A DNA stretch of 21,009 bases from JAUSNA01 sp964511965 (GTDB lineage Bacteria > Patescibacteriota > Microgenomatia > Levybacterales > GWA1-39-11), in contig CAZEGF010000017.1 in NCBI GenBank assembly GCA_964511965.1, positions 1-21,009 of the forward strand. Direction: 5' to 3'. The notes under the pieces were generated by a model, which saw nothing but the letters and a program-made list of their open reading frames with translations, ran no database searches and had not been told where the DNA came from. Position 1 is the first letter of the stretch; every line of letters begins with the position of its first letter. The translations under genes and the position numbers were made by a program. Shown here piece after piece: positions 14,004 through 20,625 of this stretch.

Positions 14004-15275
14004 TCACTTCAGGAGTCTTTCGAATTTTTCAGGTTCTTCAAAATTACCGATCATGGCAAGGCTCATGGCTTTAGTATCCAGGTATTCTTTGGCTACTCTA
14101 TGGATGTCATCCAAAGTTACTGCGTCAACTTTGGCCATAATATCTTTTGGATCGGTCAAATGATGCTCCAAAATTTCTTGCGATCCGTACATAACAGCAA
14201 TTGTCCTAGTATCTTCGAGTCCCAAGACAAAATGACCCTTCATAAATTCTTTTGCTTTTGTCAGTTCTTCTTCAGTCACTTCTCCTTTTACAGTAATTTT
14301 TGCGTACTCTTCAACGGTTACTTTAATAGCCTCCTCGACCCTTTTTGGATCTGCCCCTATCCATGTGGCCAAATAACCTGCGTCCATATAATGATCAGAG
14401 CTTGTGTGAGCATAGTACGAGAGTCCGCGACGTTCGCGTATCTCGTAAAAAAGTCTAGATGACATTCCTCCACCAAGGATTGATGCCAGAACACTTAATG
14501 GATATCTGTCTTTCTTGTCAGAAAGTCCAACTGTTCTTACCCCCAAAGCGAAATGTGCCTGTTCCGTCTTTTTCTGCTTAATAAAAACTTCATGCTTTGT
14601 TTGCTTATCATGTGCAGGCAAAAATGACTTCACATCAAATCTTTTAACATCTCCAAAATACATTTCAATTTCTTTAAGGGTGGACTCAACATGAACATTT
14701 CCAGCAACAACAACAGTCATATTGTGCGCGCTATAATGCTCACCCATATATTTGACAAAGTCTTCCCGGGTGAGTGACTTTACAATTTCCGGTGTTCCGG
14801 CTGTATCCCATCCAAGAGGGGTATCCCCATACAAAAGTCCTTCATATATATCTCCAATATTTCTCATCGGATTGTCCTCATTCATCCCAATCTCCCCAGA
14901 AATTGCCCCCTTTTCCCGCTCAATTTCTTCGGGGTCAAGAAGCAGGTTTTTCAACATATCAGAAAGAACATCAAGACATAAATTTACGTGAGTTGTTGCA
15001 GATTTTATATAGTACCCCGTGTATTCTTTGCTGGTAAATGCATTAAAGTCCCCCCCAATTCCATCAATTAGTGCTGAAATTTCACGGGCTGAAGGTCTGC
15101 TAGTCGTTCCTTTAAAAGCCATGTGCTCCAGAAAGTGAGAAATACCGTTATGTTTTTTCTCTTCATATCTACTCCCTGTACCATACATGACCAATGTTGT
15201 TGCGCTTTCAACACCAAGAACGGGGACAATAATAACTCTTGCTCCGTTGGAAAGAACTGACCTGTGGTACTTCAT
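14004..15275 (-). CDS. M16 family zinc metallopeptidase
   Basis: Processing-protease-type peptidase of the insulinase superfamily (M16B). The inverted zinc motif H47-F-L-E-H51 lies in GISHFLEHMAFKGT, with the distal zinc ligand Glu128 (ISGEIGM) 77 residues later, as the family requires. The second half carries the partner-domain R/Y segment RGLSYYAHTSSDHYMDAGYL. The length (423 residues) fits a single catalytic subunit acting as a homodimer or on peptides. The ATG at 15275 gives the family-typical start (MKYHRSVLSNGARVIIVP); a TTG at 15317 would add 14 unlikely residues. It has no signal peptide. It is convergent with the SelO-like gene, 16 bases apart, and divergent from the G+C-rich block beginning near 15419. 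Confidence 0.92.
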   Translation of the reverse strand: MKYHRSVLSNGARVIIVPVLGVESATTLVMYGTGSRYEEKKHNGISHFLEHMAFKGTTSRPSAREISALIDGIGGDFNAFTSKEYTGYYIKSATTHVNLCLDVLSDMLKNLLLDPEEIEREKGAISGEIGMNEDNPMRNIGDIYEGLLYGDTPLGWDTAGTPEIVKSLTREDFVKYMGEHYSAHNMTVVVAGNVHVESTLKEIEMYFGDVKRFDVKSFLPAHDKQTKHEVFIKQKKTEQAHFALGVRTVGLSDKKDRYPLSVLASILGGGMSSRLFYEIRERRGLSYYAHTSSDHYMDAGYLATWIGADPKRVEEAIKVTVEEYAKITVKGEVTEEELTKAKEFMKGHFVLGLEDTRTIAVMYGSQEILEHHLTDPKDIMAKVDAVTLDDIHRVAKEYLDTKAMSLAMIGNFEEPEKFERLLK

Positions 15276-15343
15276 ATTGAGAACAATTCTCTCACACCCA
15301 ATGTAGCGATGCAACAAATCTAGGTATTTTTAGTATACGGGTG

Positions 15344-15349
15344 TATAAT
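15344..15349 (+). promoter_or_regulatory. -10 box in front of the G+C-rich block
   Basis: GGGTGTATAATA carries TATAAT and the same GGTGTATAAT string as at 10544-10553. The -35 is poor. A start near 15356 would give an 80-base leader to the short reading frame at 15436. The rest of 15276-15435 shows nothing else I can name. Confidence 0.4.
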
Positions 15350-15435
15350 ATTCAGATTCCGAAATTCTCTTTTGCACTGAGGCTTGTGCTATGAGGGAAG
15401 ATTAGGAAAATAAATATTAGGAGGTTAGGTTGACC

Positions 15436-15471
15436 ATGCTTTTGCGCAAGGTCCATCGTAAACAGGTGTAG
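15436..15471 (+). CDS. Possible 11-residue leader peptide
   Basis: ATG-to-TAG frame encoding MLLRKVHRKQV, preceded by AGGAGG (15419-15424) and a second AGG six bases before the ATG. It is followed by a GGTGCC-GAC-GGCACC hairpin (15485-15499) and then the next gene. The order of leader peptide, hairpin and gene is that of an attenuator, but codons of one amino acid are not enriched apart from four Lys/Arg, so a regulatory role is only a suggestion. Confidence 0.35.
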   Translation: MLLRKVHRKQV

Positions 15472-15484
15472 GGATCCTGCTTTC

Positions 15485-15499
15485 GGTGCCGACGGCACC
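15485..15499 (+). promoter_or_regulatory. Short stable hairpin between leader frame and 52-residue gene
   Basis: GGTGCC-GAC-GGCACC, six G/C-rich pairs and a three-base loop, 26 bases before the TTG start at 15525. It lies clear of the Shine-Dalgarno (15513-15518). Confidence 0.4.
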
Positions 15500-15524
15500 T
15501 AGAAAAATCAACAGGAGAACTACA

Positions 15525-15683
15525 TTGGCAGAAGATCAGACGACGCAAACCCACTTCGGGCATGCAAACGCTACGGGCACCGTGGATTTGGACAACAAGT
15601 CCCGGACATCGTACACACCGGAAGAAGCTCGTCGGCGCGTCATAGCCAGGGCAAAAGCCCGTCGCCAACAGCAGGGCAACTAG
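15525..15683 (+). CDS. Small basic protein, 52 residues, TTG start
   Basis: Not recognised. The TTG at 15525 is chosen because AGGAGA (15513-15518) lies six bases upstream; a GTG at 15486 would sit inside the hairpin. The peptide has a polar N-terminal half (MAEDQTTQTHFGHANATGTV) and a strongly basic helical C-terminus (TPEEARRRVIARAKARRQQQ), which suggests nucleic-acid or ribosome binding. Codons are G+C-rich (GCC, CGC, CGG, ACG, GGC), unlike the AT-rich genes on both sides. The stop is embedded in an imperfect stem (CAGCAGG to CCTGCCTG, 15667-15698). It could be a highly expressed or a transferred gene. Confidence 0.5.
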   Translation: MAEDQTTQTHFGHANATGTVDLDNKSRTSYTPEEARRRVIARAKARRQQQGN

Positions 15684-16029
15684 CTCTCTCCTGCCTGGTT
15701 GAACCGGAAATAAATGTCCCTTCGGGATAATGGGTTTTAACCCCATACGGTTTGCCACCTCCAGATTCCGGAGTACCGGAAGCTACTCTCTAACCATGAG
15801 AGTTGGACATTATAGTCCGTCAGTATGCTTGTTTTGCGCGAGGACATCCTCACGAAGACAACCATCGGTCACAATGACCATTAACGGATTTGTCCGAAAG
15901 CATAAGTGGGACGCGTTTAGTTCTGCAAGTGCTTTCAAAGCAACCAGTTCTCCGTTCGCCGGAAGGTTATCAGTGACCCTGAGGGGTCTACGGGGTAGTA
16001 ATCCTCGGCCTTCCGGCACTACCCTAATT
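15684..16029 (+). ncRNA. Probable structured RNA with two multi-branch junctions
   Basis: This 346-base stretch has about 50% G+C within an AT-rich region and is filled with hairpins: GTCCC-TTC-GGGAT (15716-15728), ATGGG...CCCAT (15730-15746), TTCCGG-AGTA-CCGGAA (15766-15781) and ACTCTC-TAACCAT-GAGAGT (15785-15803). Next comes a junction closed by GTCC/GGAC (15815-15818, 15909-15912) and TATGCTT/AAGCATA (15824-15830, 15898-15904). It contains GAGG-ACAT-CCTC (15840-15851), GGTCA-CAA-TGACC (15867-15879) and CGGA-TTTG-TCCG (15885-15896). A three-way junction (15958-16017) follows. A frame stays open through it toward the gene at 16030, but the translation (Ser/Arg/Pro-rich, no fold-like pattern) does not look like protein. 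I found no motifs of tmRNA, RNase P, SRP or 6S RNA. The stability on the plus strand is a reading, not a computed fold. Confidence 0.45.
15958..16017 (+). other. tRNA-like three-way junction
   Basis: Closed by a perfect 9-bp stem GCCGGAAGG/CCTTCCGGC (15958-15966, 16009-16017). Inside are GACCC-TGAG-GGGTC (15975-15988) and CGGGG-TAGTAAT-CCTCG (15991-16007), the latter a 5-bp stem with a 7-base loop, like a T-arm, one base from the closing stem. A linker of eight bases stands where a D-arm would be. The loop lacks TTC. Confidence 0.45.
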
Positions 16030-16581
16030 ATGAATATTGAAAGACCAATTTTGATGCTTTTACCAGATTCTGGTGGTTCAAACGGGTCAGTTCCAAACCC
16101 AGAAAGCACTCCTGAGGGAAGTCCCATCTATGGTGTAGTCCATGAAACCGTTACTTTTTTTGTTGAACGACATGCAAAAGCAAGTCAATTGGAAGAAGGT
16201 CCTAGAACTACGTTGGTTGAGGGTGAAGTAAATTTGGTTATGCCTATTGGGGAAAAATTTGAAGGTGATTTTAAAAAAGTAAATCCACTTCAGGAGCGGG
16301 ATCATTATTTTAAGGTAAACACTAAAAAACCATCTCCACATAGTTTTGAAGTAAAAGCTCTTCGGGAAAGATTACAAGAGACTGGAATTCCTGCAAATGA
16401 AATAGGTAGAATGATATCAAGTATTTTTTTGGACACATTAATGTATCTTAGGGAAGGACATTCTGGACCTCCCAAAAAGAAAGACCGTAGATTGTCTCTT
16501 AACACAACCGGCACTCAACGGTTTACTTCTGGTTCTGGACTTTCAAGAGGATTACGCAATATAGGTCGAAGTGGTCTCTAA
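16030..16581 (+). CDS. Uncharacterised 184-residue protein
   Basis: Not recognised. The ATG at 16030 is preferred because sequence before it looks structural rather than coding, and the AT-rich codon use of the region begins here. Residues about 1-30 are Pro/Gly/Ser-rich (LLPDSGGSNGSVPNPE). About 35-90 form strands (YGVVHETVTFFVERH, then GEVNLVMPIGEKFEGDF). About 105-145 is a helix (EVKALRERLQETGIPANEIG, then ISSIFLDTLMYLREG), and the C-terminus is a basic Ser/Thr/Gly/Arg tail. No Shine-Dalgarno is seen. It is convergent with argS, two bases apart. Translation may depend on the structured region upstream. Confidence 0.55.
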   Translation: MNIERPILMLLPDSGGSNGSVPNPESTPEGSPIYGVVHETVTFFVERHAKASQLEEGPRTTLVEGEVNLVMPIGEKFEGDFKKVNPLQERDHYFKVNTKKPSPHSFEVKALRERLQETGIPANEIGRMISSIFLDTLMYLREGHSGPPKKKDRRLSLNTTGTQRFTSGSGLSRGLRNIGRSGL

Positions 16582-16583
16582 AT

Positions 16584-18299
16584 CTACATTTTTTCAACTG
16601 TCTCAATACCCAAAAGATGCAAGCCGTTTTGAAGAACTGCACCAACTCCTCTTGTTAATTCGAGGCGGAAGCTCTCATTTGTGTCTCCGATAATTTTGCA
16701 TTTCTGGTAAAAAAGATTAAATTTCTGTGCTAACTCAAATAGATAGTTACAAAGTAAATTCGGTGCAAATTCGGTAGCCGCTTTTTCTACATGATAAGGA
16801 TATTGAGTGAGAAAACGGAGAAGATCAGTCTCCTCATTCTGAAGTTGGAAGTTTGAATTTAAGAGTTCGGACTTTGACTCCTGACTTATATCTCCTAACT
16901 TCTGCAGTACACTTTGTGTCCTTACGTACGCATATTGCAAGTATGGCCCACTATTTCCCTCAAGTGTTATTGACTCTTCAAATGAAAAATGTATATCGGA
17001 TGGTATTGAAAATTTAAGCATTGAATACTTTACTGCCGCTATTCCTACTTTCTCTGAAGTGAGTGGATCCATATCATTAAATTGTGCGCGTACTCTTTTT
17101 ATTGCCTCATCTATTAACCAATTCGCAGATATTACATCCCCGGTTCTTGATGACATTTTCCCTTCTTTAAGCTTTACATGACCAAAAGTAAAATGACTTG
17201 TTCTTGAAGCTACTTCCGGCTCAATTCTTTTGAGTGCAGCCAACATCACTTGAAAATATTCAAGTTGTTCATTACCAGTTAAAATTACTGACCGGTCATA
17301 CTCCCCATCTTCTTTTTTAAGTATTGCCAGAGCCAAGTCTTTACCTTCGTATGTAGCGTATTCTTGGGATGTAAGAAAAACACGCGTATGCAATCCGTCT
17401 TTTTCACCGCGATATACAACTGCCCCTTCATCTTTTTCAAATACTCCGTCCGCAATATGCGATAAGACAATCTCTTTTCCTTTCTTTGCAGTCACGGACT
17501 CGAAGAAATATTTGTCATACCTGACACCGATTCTTTTATATAAATCTTCAAAATGCTCAAGACTGACTTTTCTCCCTTCCTCCCACAATTGATGTAGACT
17601 CGCATCATCACCATATATCCTTTTGTTTATTTCAATTATGTCCGCTTTTGCCGTTTCGTTATTCTCAAACTCGGTTGCTCCTTCCACATAAGACTGGGCC
17701 AATATTTTTACTTTTTCATCCTCAGATTTGCCTGAATCTAAGAATTCTTCCTCTCTTTTTAGTAACCCCCACATCGCTTTTGCCACATGAAGGCCAACAT
17801 CCCCTTGATAATTTGCCCGGGTTACTGTCGTTCCTTGAGATTCTAGAAGTCTACAAAAAGACTCTCCAATGCAAAAGTTACGAAGATGTCCGATATGGAT
17901 TTCCTTAAAAGGATTTGGGTCCCCAAATTCGATGATGGTTTTTTGATTATTATTTATGTTCGATAGTGATTCAAATTTTCCTTGTTGAACAAATTTTGTG
18001 AGTGAACTTGCTAAATAATTATTGGAAAGATAAAAATTTATAAATCCGGACCCTGCCACTTCGATTTTTTCGAAAACTCGATTTATTTCTTCATTTTGCT
18101 TGAGAATCCCAACGATTTGCTCTGCCAACTCTCTCGGATTTGTACTTGGAGTGCTTTGTACAGATACTAAAGCTATATTTGTTGAGAAATCTCCAAATTT
18201 TAGATATTGAGAGACACTAACCTCAAATTCAGTCTGCAATGGGTTATCTTTCAACCAAACGTTTAGTGTTTCTACTATTAATTCTCTTGGATTTTGCAT
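16584..18299 (-). CDS. argS: Arginyl-tRNA synthetase
   Basis: Class I synthetase that charges tRNA-Arg. The 571 residues show the Arg-specific N-terminal domain (about 1-95), the signature FGDPNPFKEIHIGHLRNF with HIGH at 135-138, and GKMSSRTGDVIS near residue 381 as the KMSKS loop (here KMSSR). The C-terminal helical anticodon-binding domain contains NSGPYLQYAYVRTQSVLQKL and ends LLGIETVEKM, the standard ArgS terminus. The length is normal. It is the enzyme expected to charge the tRNA-Arg(CCU) at 4612-4684. The gene is divergent from nothing nearby; the G+C-rich operon behind it runs in the same direction and ends about 120 bases before it. Confidence 0.97.
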   Translation of the reverse strand: MQNPRELIVETLNVWLKDNPLQTEFEVSVSQYLKFGDFSTNIALVSVQSTPSTNPRELAEQIVGILKQNEEINRVFEKIEVAGSGFINFYLSNNYLASSLTKFVQQGKFESLSNINNNQKTIIEFGDPNPFKEIHIGHLRNFCIGESFCRLLESQGTTVTRANYQGDVGLHVAKAMWGLLKREEEFLDSGKSEDEKVKILAQSYVEGATEFENNETAKADIIEINKRIYGDDASLHQLWEEGRKVSLEHFEDLYKRIGVRYDKYFFESVTAKKGKEIVLSHIADGVFEKDEGAVVYRGEKDGLHTRVFLTSQEYATYEGKDLALAILKKEDGEYDRSVILTGNEQLEYFQVMLAALKRIEPEVASRTSHFTFGHVKLKEGKMSSRTGDVISANWLIDEAIKRVRAQFNDMDPLTSEKVGIAAVKYSMLKFSIPSDIHFSFEESITLEGNSGPYLQYAYVRTQSVLQKLGDISQESKSELLNSNFQLQNEETDLLRFLTQYPYHVEKAATEFAPNLLCNYLFELAQKFNLFYQKCKIIGDTNESFRLELTRGVGAVLQNGLHLLGIETVEKM

Positions 18300-18350
18300 A
18301 CTTGTAGTTTACTTTATAAGGAAGTTGAACTCAAGAAGAATAGATGGGTT

Positions 18351-18428
18351 GGGGGCGAAGCGCTTTAGGCGCCCCGCCCCCGTATTGGAAGATATGGCTC
18401 TTCCATAGCCACTTGGTTGCTATGCAAC
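18351..18428 (-). terminator. Triple hairpin at the end of the G+C-rich operon
   Basis: Main hairpin 18351-18381: in minus-strand RNA GGGGGCGGGGCGC-CTAAA-GCGCTTCGCCCCC pairs over 13 positions with two G-U pairs, which would be A-C mismatches in plus-strand RNA. Also GGAAGA...TCTTCC (18388-18405) and GTTGC-TAT-GCAAC (18416-18428), the last overlapping the stop codon of the 118-residue gene. No U-run follows, so RNA-end protection is as likely as termination. Confidence 0.5.
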
Positions 18429-18776
18429 TGCCTCCGACTCATTCAGAAGGGGTTTCGATTCGGTAAAGCGAATCTTATCCCCTACCTGGGTCCACATCAG
18501 GCTGAAATTGTTGCCTGGGGTGTGCCGATACTTCATGGAAACTCTCCCATTATTGGCGAAGAGTCCTGAGAAAGCACTTGGTGACGCGTAATGACTTGCA
18601 ATGCTTACGATTAAGGGACTGTAACCACAGTCAAGTTTCACAGTGATGAAGTCACCGAAATCGTACCAATCAACCATGTGCTTCGAAACAGTCAGTTCCT
18701 GCTGAAGAAGCCAAGTCCTGATCTGCATGTCGACTGCTGCTTGCGCGAGCCTTTCGGCTTTTCGGTTCCAGAACAT
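18420..18776 (-). CDS. Uncharacterised 118-residue protein of the G+C-rich operon
   Basis: Not recognised. A soluble protein with a helical, basic N-terminus (MFWNRKAERLAQAAVDMQIR) followed by alternating strands (YDFGDFITVKLDCGYSPLIV, then GRVSMKYRHTPGNNFSLMW, then GDKIRFTE), compatible with a small beta-sheet domain of about 80 residues. TGGAG lies eight bases before the ATG. Codons are far richer in G+C than in argS or galU next to it. It lies 59 bases downstream of the membrane protein gene, with a CCCGA-GGAA-TCGGG hairpin in between, and is probably co-transcribed with it. Function unknown. Confidence 0.6.
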   Translation of the reverse strand: MFWNRKAERLAQAAVDMQIRTWLLQQELTVSKHMVDWYDFGDFITVKLDCGYSPLIVSIASHYASPSAFSGLFANNGRVSMKYRHTPGNNFSLMWTQVGDKIRFTESKPLLNESEAVA

Positions 18777-18835
18777 CTGTTTACTCCAGACCTGAATTCC
18801 GGTCGAATGTTTCTCCCGATTCCTCGGGGCTAGAT

Positions 18836-19315
18836 TTAATCGTACGGCTTATGAGCCATCCCTATTGCGAAGAGACTAAATGCACCTAACCCCACAAAAA
18901 CGCAGAGTCCGATCCAAACCATCCCGTTAAGATCCCATACGAGATCGACAACGTCGTAGTTATCTTCTTTCGCGAAAGACTCTTCCTGGGATTTTTGAGG
19001 CTCATCGGCAAAAGCCGTTTGTGCAGTCACTGCTCCTAGAAAGAGCAGACTTGCGATTACAAGGACGATACCCACCTTGACGACTCTTCTTACTGTCAAG
19101 TCATCAAAGTCTTGGTACCCCTTTGTCCCGCTTCCAACAATGTCAGGGTCGACGATCATAAGCCCTATGAATAGGACGACGAATATGGATACCCCAACAC
19201 TTCCTATAACAATCTCTCGATCCATCCCGAACGCGTAAATATAGCCGACTGTGATGAACACAGCACCAACTACTGCGAATGGCGCATAGACCAAGATGTT
19301 CTTAGCGATTTGCAT
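18836..19315 (-). CDS. Uncharacterised four-helix membrane protein
   Basis: 159 residues, not recognised. Hydrophobic helices lie at about 7-29, 34-56, 79-101 and 129-153. A short cytosolic or external loop (GSGTKGYQDFDDLTVRRVVK) separates the second and third. After the third helix the sequence AQTAFADEPQKSQEESFAKE looks like a signal-peptidase A-x-A site followed by an acidic loop, so cleavage there is possible. The ATG is preceded by a perfect AGGAGG with seven-base spacing, the strongest ribosome binding site in the window. The 80-base leader holds hairpins including CTGCG-TTCG-CGCAG. It is the first gene of a two-gene G+C-rich operon. Strong expression is likely. Confidence 0.65.
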   Translation of the reverse strand: MQIAKNILVYAPFAVVGAVFITVGYIYAFGMDREIVIGSVGVSIFVVLFIGLMIVDPDIVGSGTKGYQDFDDLTVRRVVKVGIVLVIASLLFLGAVTAQTAFADEPQKSQEESFAKEDNYDVVDLVWDLNGMVWIGLCVFVGLGAFSLFAIGMAHKPYD

Positions 19316-19430
19316 GACCGATCCTCCTGTTAGTGAGTAACAAATGTTTCTCTGCGCGAACGCAGGCTACGTCGGATGCTTCCCGAATAAATCCGGGTCT
19401 ATAATATATCGGTTAAAGCGAACTGCTCAA
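19316..19430 (-). promoter_or_regulatory. Promoter and structured leader of the G+C-rich operon
   Basis: Minus strand: TTGAGC (19430-19425), 18 bases, TATTAT (19406-19401), start near 19394. The leader contains CCCG...CGGG (19382-19397 region) and CTGCG-TTCG-CGCAG (19365-19352, a UUCG tetraloop), then AGGAGG (19328-19323). The -35/-10 match is fair; the leader hairpins and the binding site are plain. Confidence 0.5.
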
Positions 19431-19443
19431 ACTTCTCCTATTT

Positions 19444-19496
19444 CTTTGTTGTTTCAGCTCAAGTTAAACTTTTTAACCCAAACTGAAACAACAAAG
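19444..19496. repeat. 14-bp perfect inverted repeat with an inner hairpin
   Basis: CTTTGTTGTTTCAG (19444-19457) and CTGAAACAACAAAG (19483-19496), with GTTAA-ACTTT-TTAAC (19463-19477) inside. On the plus strand TTTTATTT follows, so it could end plus-strand transcription. It also stands about 130 bases after the galU stop on the minus strand. Nothing coding is visible in 19316-19627. Confidence 0.55.
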
Positions 19497-19530
19497 TTTT
19501 ATTTGCAACCAAGTTGTAAAAGTGCTGTGT

Positions 19531-19563
19531 GAAACATTCACCCATGCTTAAAGGGTGCGTTTC
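19531..19563. repeat. Second hairpin after galU
   Basis: GAAAC-ATT-CACCC (19531-19543) pairs with GGGTG-C-GTTTC (19553-19563), ten pairs with an asymmetric internal loop and a nine-base apical loop. Together with the 14-bp repeat it fills the galU downstream region. Confidence 0.4.
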
Positions 19564-19627
19564 AAAACATGAAATTATATCAAAAAATCGCTGAAATTCA
19601 TACTATGAGATGCAAATGGTGTACGAC

Positions 19628-20524
19628 TTATTCGAGGTTGAGGGTTTTTAAAAAGTCTTTAAATTCTGTTCCGATGCTTTGATTTTGGAGAGCAAATTCG
19701 ACAATTGTTTTCATATACTCTATTTTGTTGCCTGTATCATAATACTTTCCACCCTTTATTTCAGCTGCTAAAACTCTCTTTCCATCACCTAACATAAGTT
19801 TTAATGCGTCATTGTAGTAAAGCTCATCCCCCTCGCGCAGATTTTCCATTGCCTCTTCTAAATATCCAAAAATGTCAGGGGTAAGAAGATATCCACTCAC
19901 ATTTGCCATATCCGATGGAGCATTTACTTTACCGGGTTTTTCAATAATTATCTTTGTATCAATTATTCCGTCCTCAATTTCATCTCCTCCGGCAAAACCA
20001 TATCTGTCATAGTCCTCATCCGACTTTGCTCTAACAGATGCCAGAACGGAACAGTTGTACTTTTCATAAATGTCTATCAATTGTTGGAATCTGGATTTTG
20101 GCTCGGCTTTAATAAAATCATCACTCCAGGTGTAAATGAAAGGCTCATCTCCAACAATAGACTTAACGTTAAGAAGTGGAGTTCCATTTCCATAAGGACC
20201 TTTTTGCCGCACGTAGATAAAGTTAGCCATTGAAGCAATCCGCTCTGCTTCTTCCAAAAACTTCATTTTTTTCTCCCCACCCATTCTTAGGTTTTCTACC
20301 AGCTCCATAGATGGTCTATCAAAATGATCCTCAATTGTTCTTTTATGAGAGCCTGTTACAATAATAATGTCCTCAATTCCTGCATCAACTAACTCCTCAA
20401 CGATATATTGAACAATTGGTTTGTCTACAATCGGAAGCATTTCTTTCGGCATCGCTTTGGTTTGAGGGAGAAATCTGGTTCCAAAACCAGCTGCGGGGAT
20501 TACTGCTTTTTTAATTTTTGGCAT
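19628..20524 (-). CDS. galU: UTP-glucose-1-phosphate uridylyltransferase
   Basis: Makes UDP-glucose, the donor for surface polysaccharides and glycolipids. The N-terminus MPKIKKAVIPAAGFGTRFLP, with the nucleotide-binding G-x-G-T-R, and TKAMPKEMLPIVDKPIVQY are diagnostic of GalU. Further blocks are GIEDIIIVTGSHKRTIEDHF, FIYTWSDDFI, YDRYGFAGG, IIEKPGKVNAPSDMANVSGY and KGGKYYDTGNKIEYMKTIVE. The ATG at 20524 (298 residues) is preferred over an upstream TTG that would add eight residues. The length is normal for the bacterial single-domain enzyme. It is divergent from secE, with about 290 bases between that contain paired structural elements. Confidence 0.95.
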   Translation of the reverse strand: MPKIKKAVIPAAGFGTRFLPQTKAMPKEMLPIVDKPIVQYIVEELVDAGIEDIIIVTGSHKRTIEDHFDRPSMELVENLRMGGEKKMKFLEEAERIASMANFIYVRQKGPYGNGTPLLNVKSIVGDEPFIYTWSDDFIKAEPKSRFQQLIDIYEKYNCSVLASVRAKSDEDYDRYGFAGGDEIEDGIIDTKIIIEKPGKVNAPSDMANVSGYLLTPDIFGYLEEAMENLREGDELYYNDALKLMLGDGKRVLAAEIKGGKYYDTGNKIEYMKTIVEFALQNQSIGTEFKDFLKTLNLE

Positions 20525-20625
20525 ATTGTTTAACGATGGCAAAAACAAGCTTTGCTTATCTTGCCCATATGGTACTTACAAGATTAATAGATAATTTCAC
20601 AAATGTCTAGAATCAATCTACTTCT

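Noticed and set aside
15417..15758. 113-codon frame on the minus strand
   Set aside because: Antisense to the 52-residue gene, which has a proper ribosome binding site; the product is Cys/Arg/Pro-rich and unlike a protein.
15805..15818. Group I intron core (ATTATAGTCC resembles the 3' strand of P7)
   Set aside because: No matching P3/P7 5' strand or P4-P6 motif was found, and the bases form a local hairpin instead.
15730..16029. In-frame extension of the 184-residue gene by 100 codons
   Set aside because: The translation is Ser/Arg/Pro-rich without fold-like pattern and coincides with many hairpins; the ATG at 16030 marks where AT-rich coding composition begins.
15684..16029. tmRNA, RNase P RNA or SRP RNA
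   Set aside because: None of the conserved strings (tmRNA TTCGAC start or ALAA tag, RNase P GAGGAAAGTCC/ACAGAA, SRP GGAAGGNAGCAGC) is present on either strand.
20525..20548. TTG start adding eight residues to galU
   Set aside because: Family members begin at the MPKIKKAVIPAAG sequence; the additional residues have no support. The same reasoning rejects TTG starts at 15317 (M16 peptidase) and 20801 (secE).
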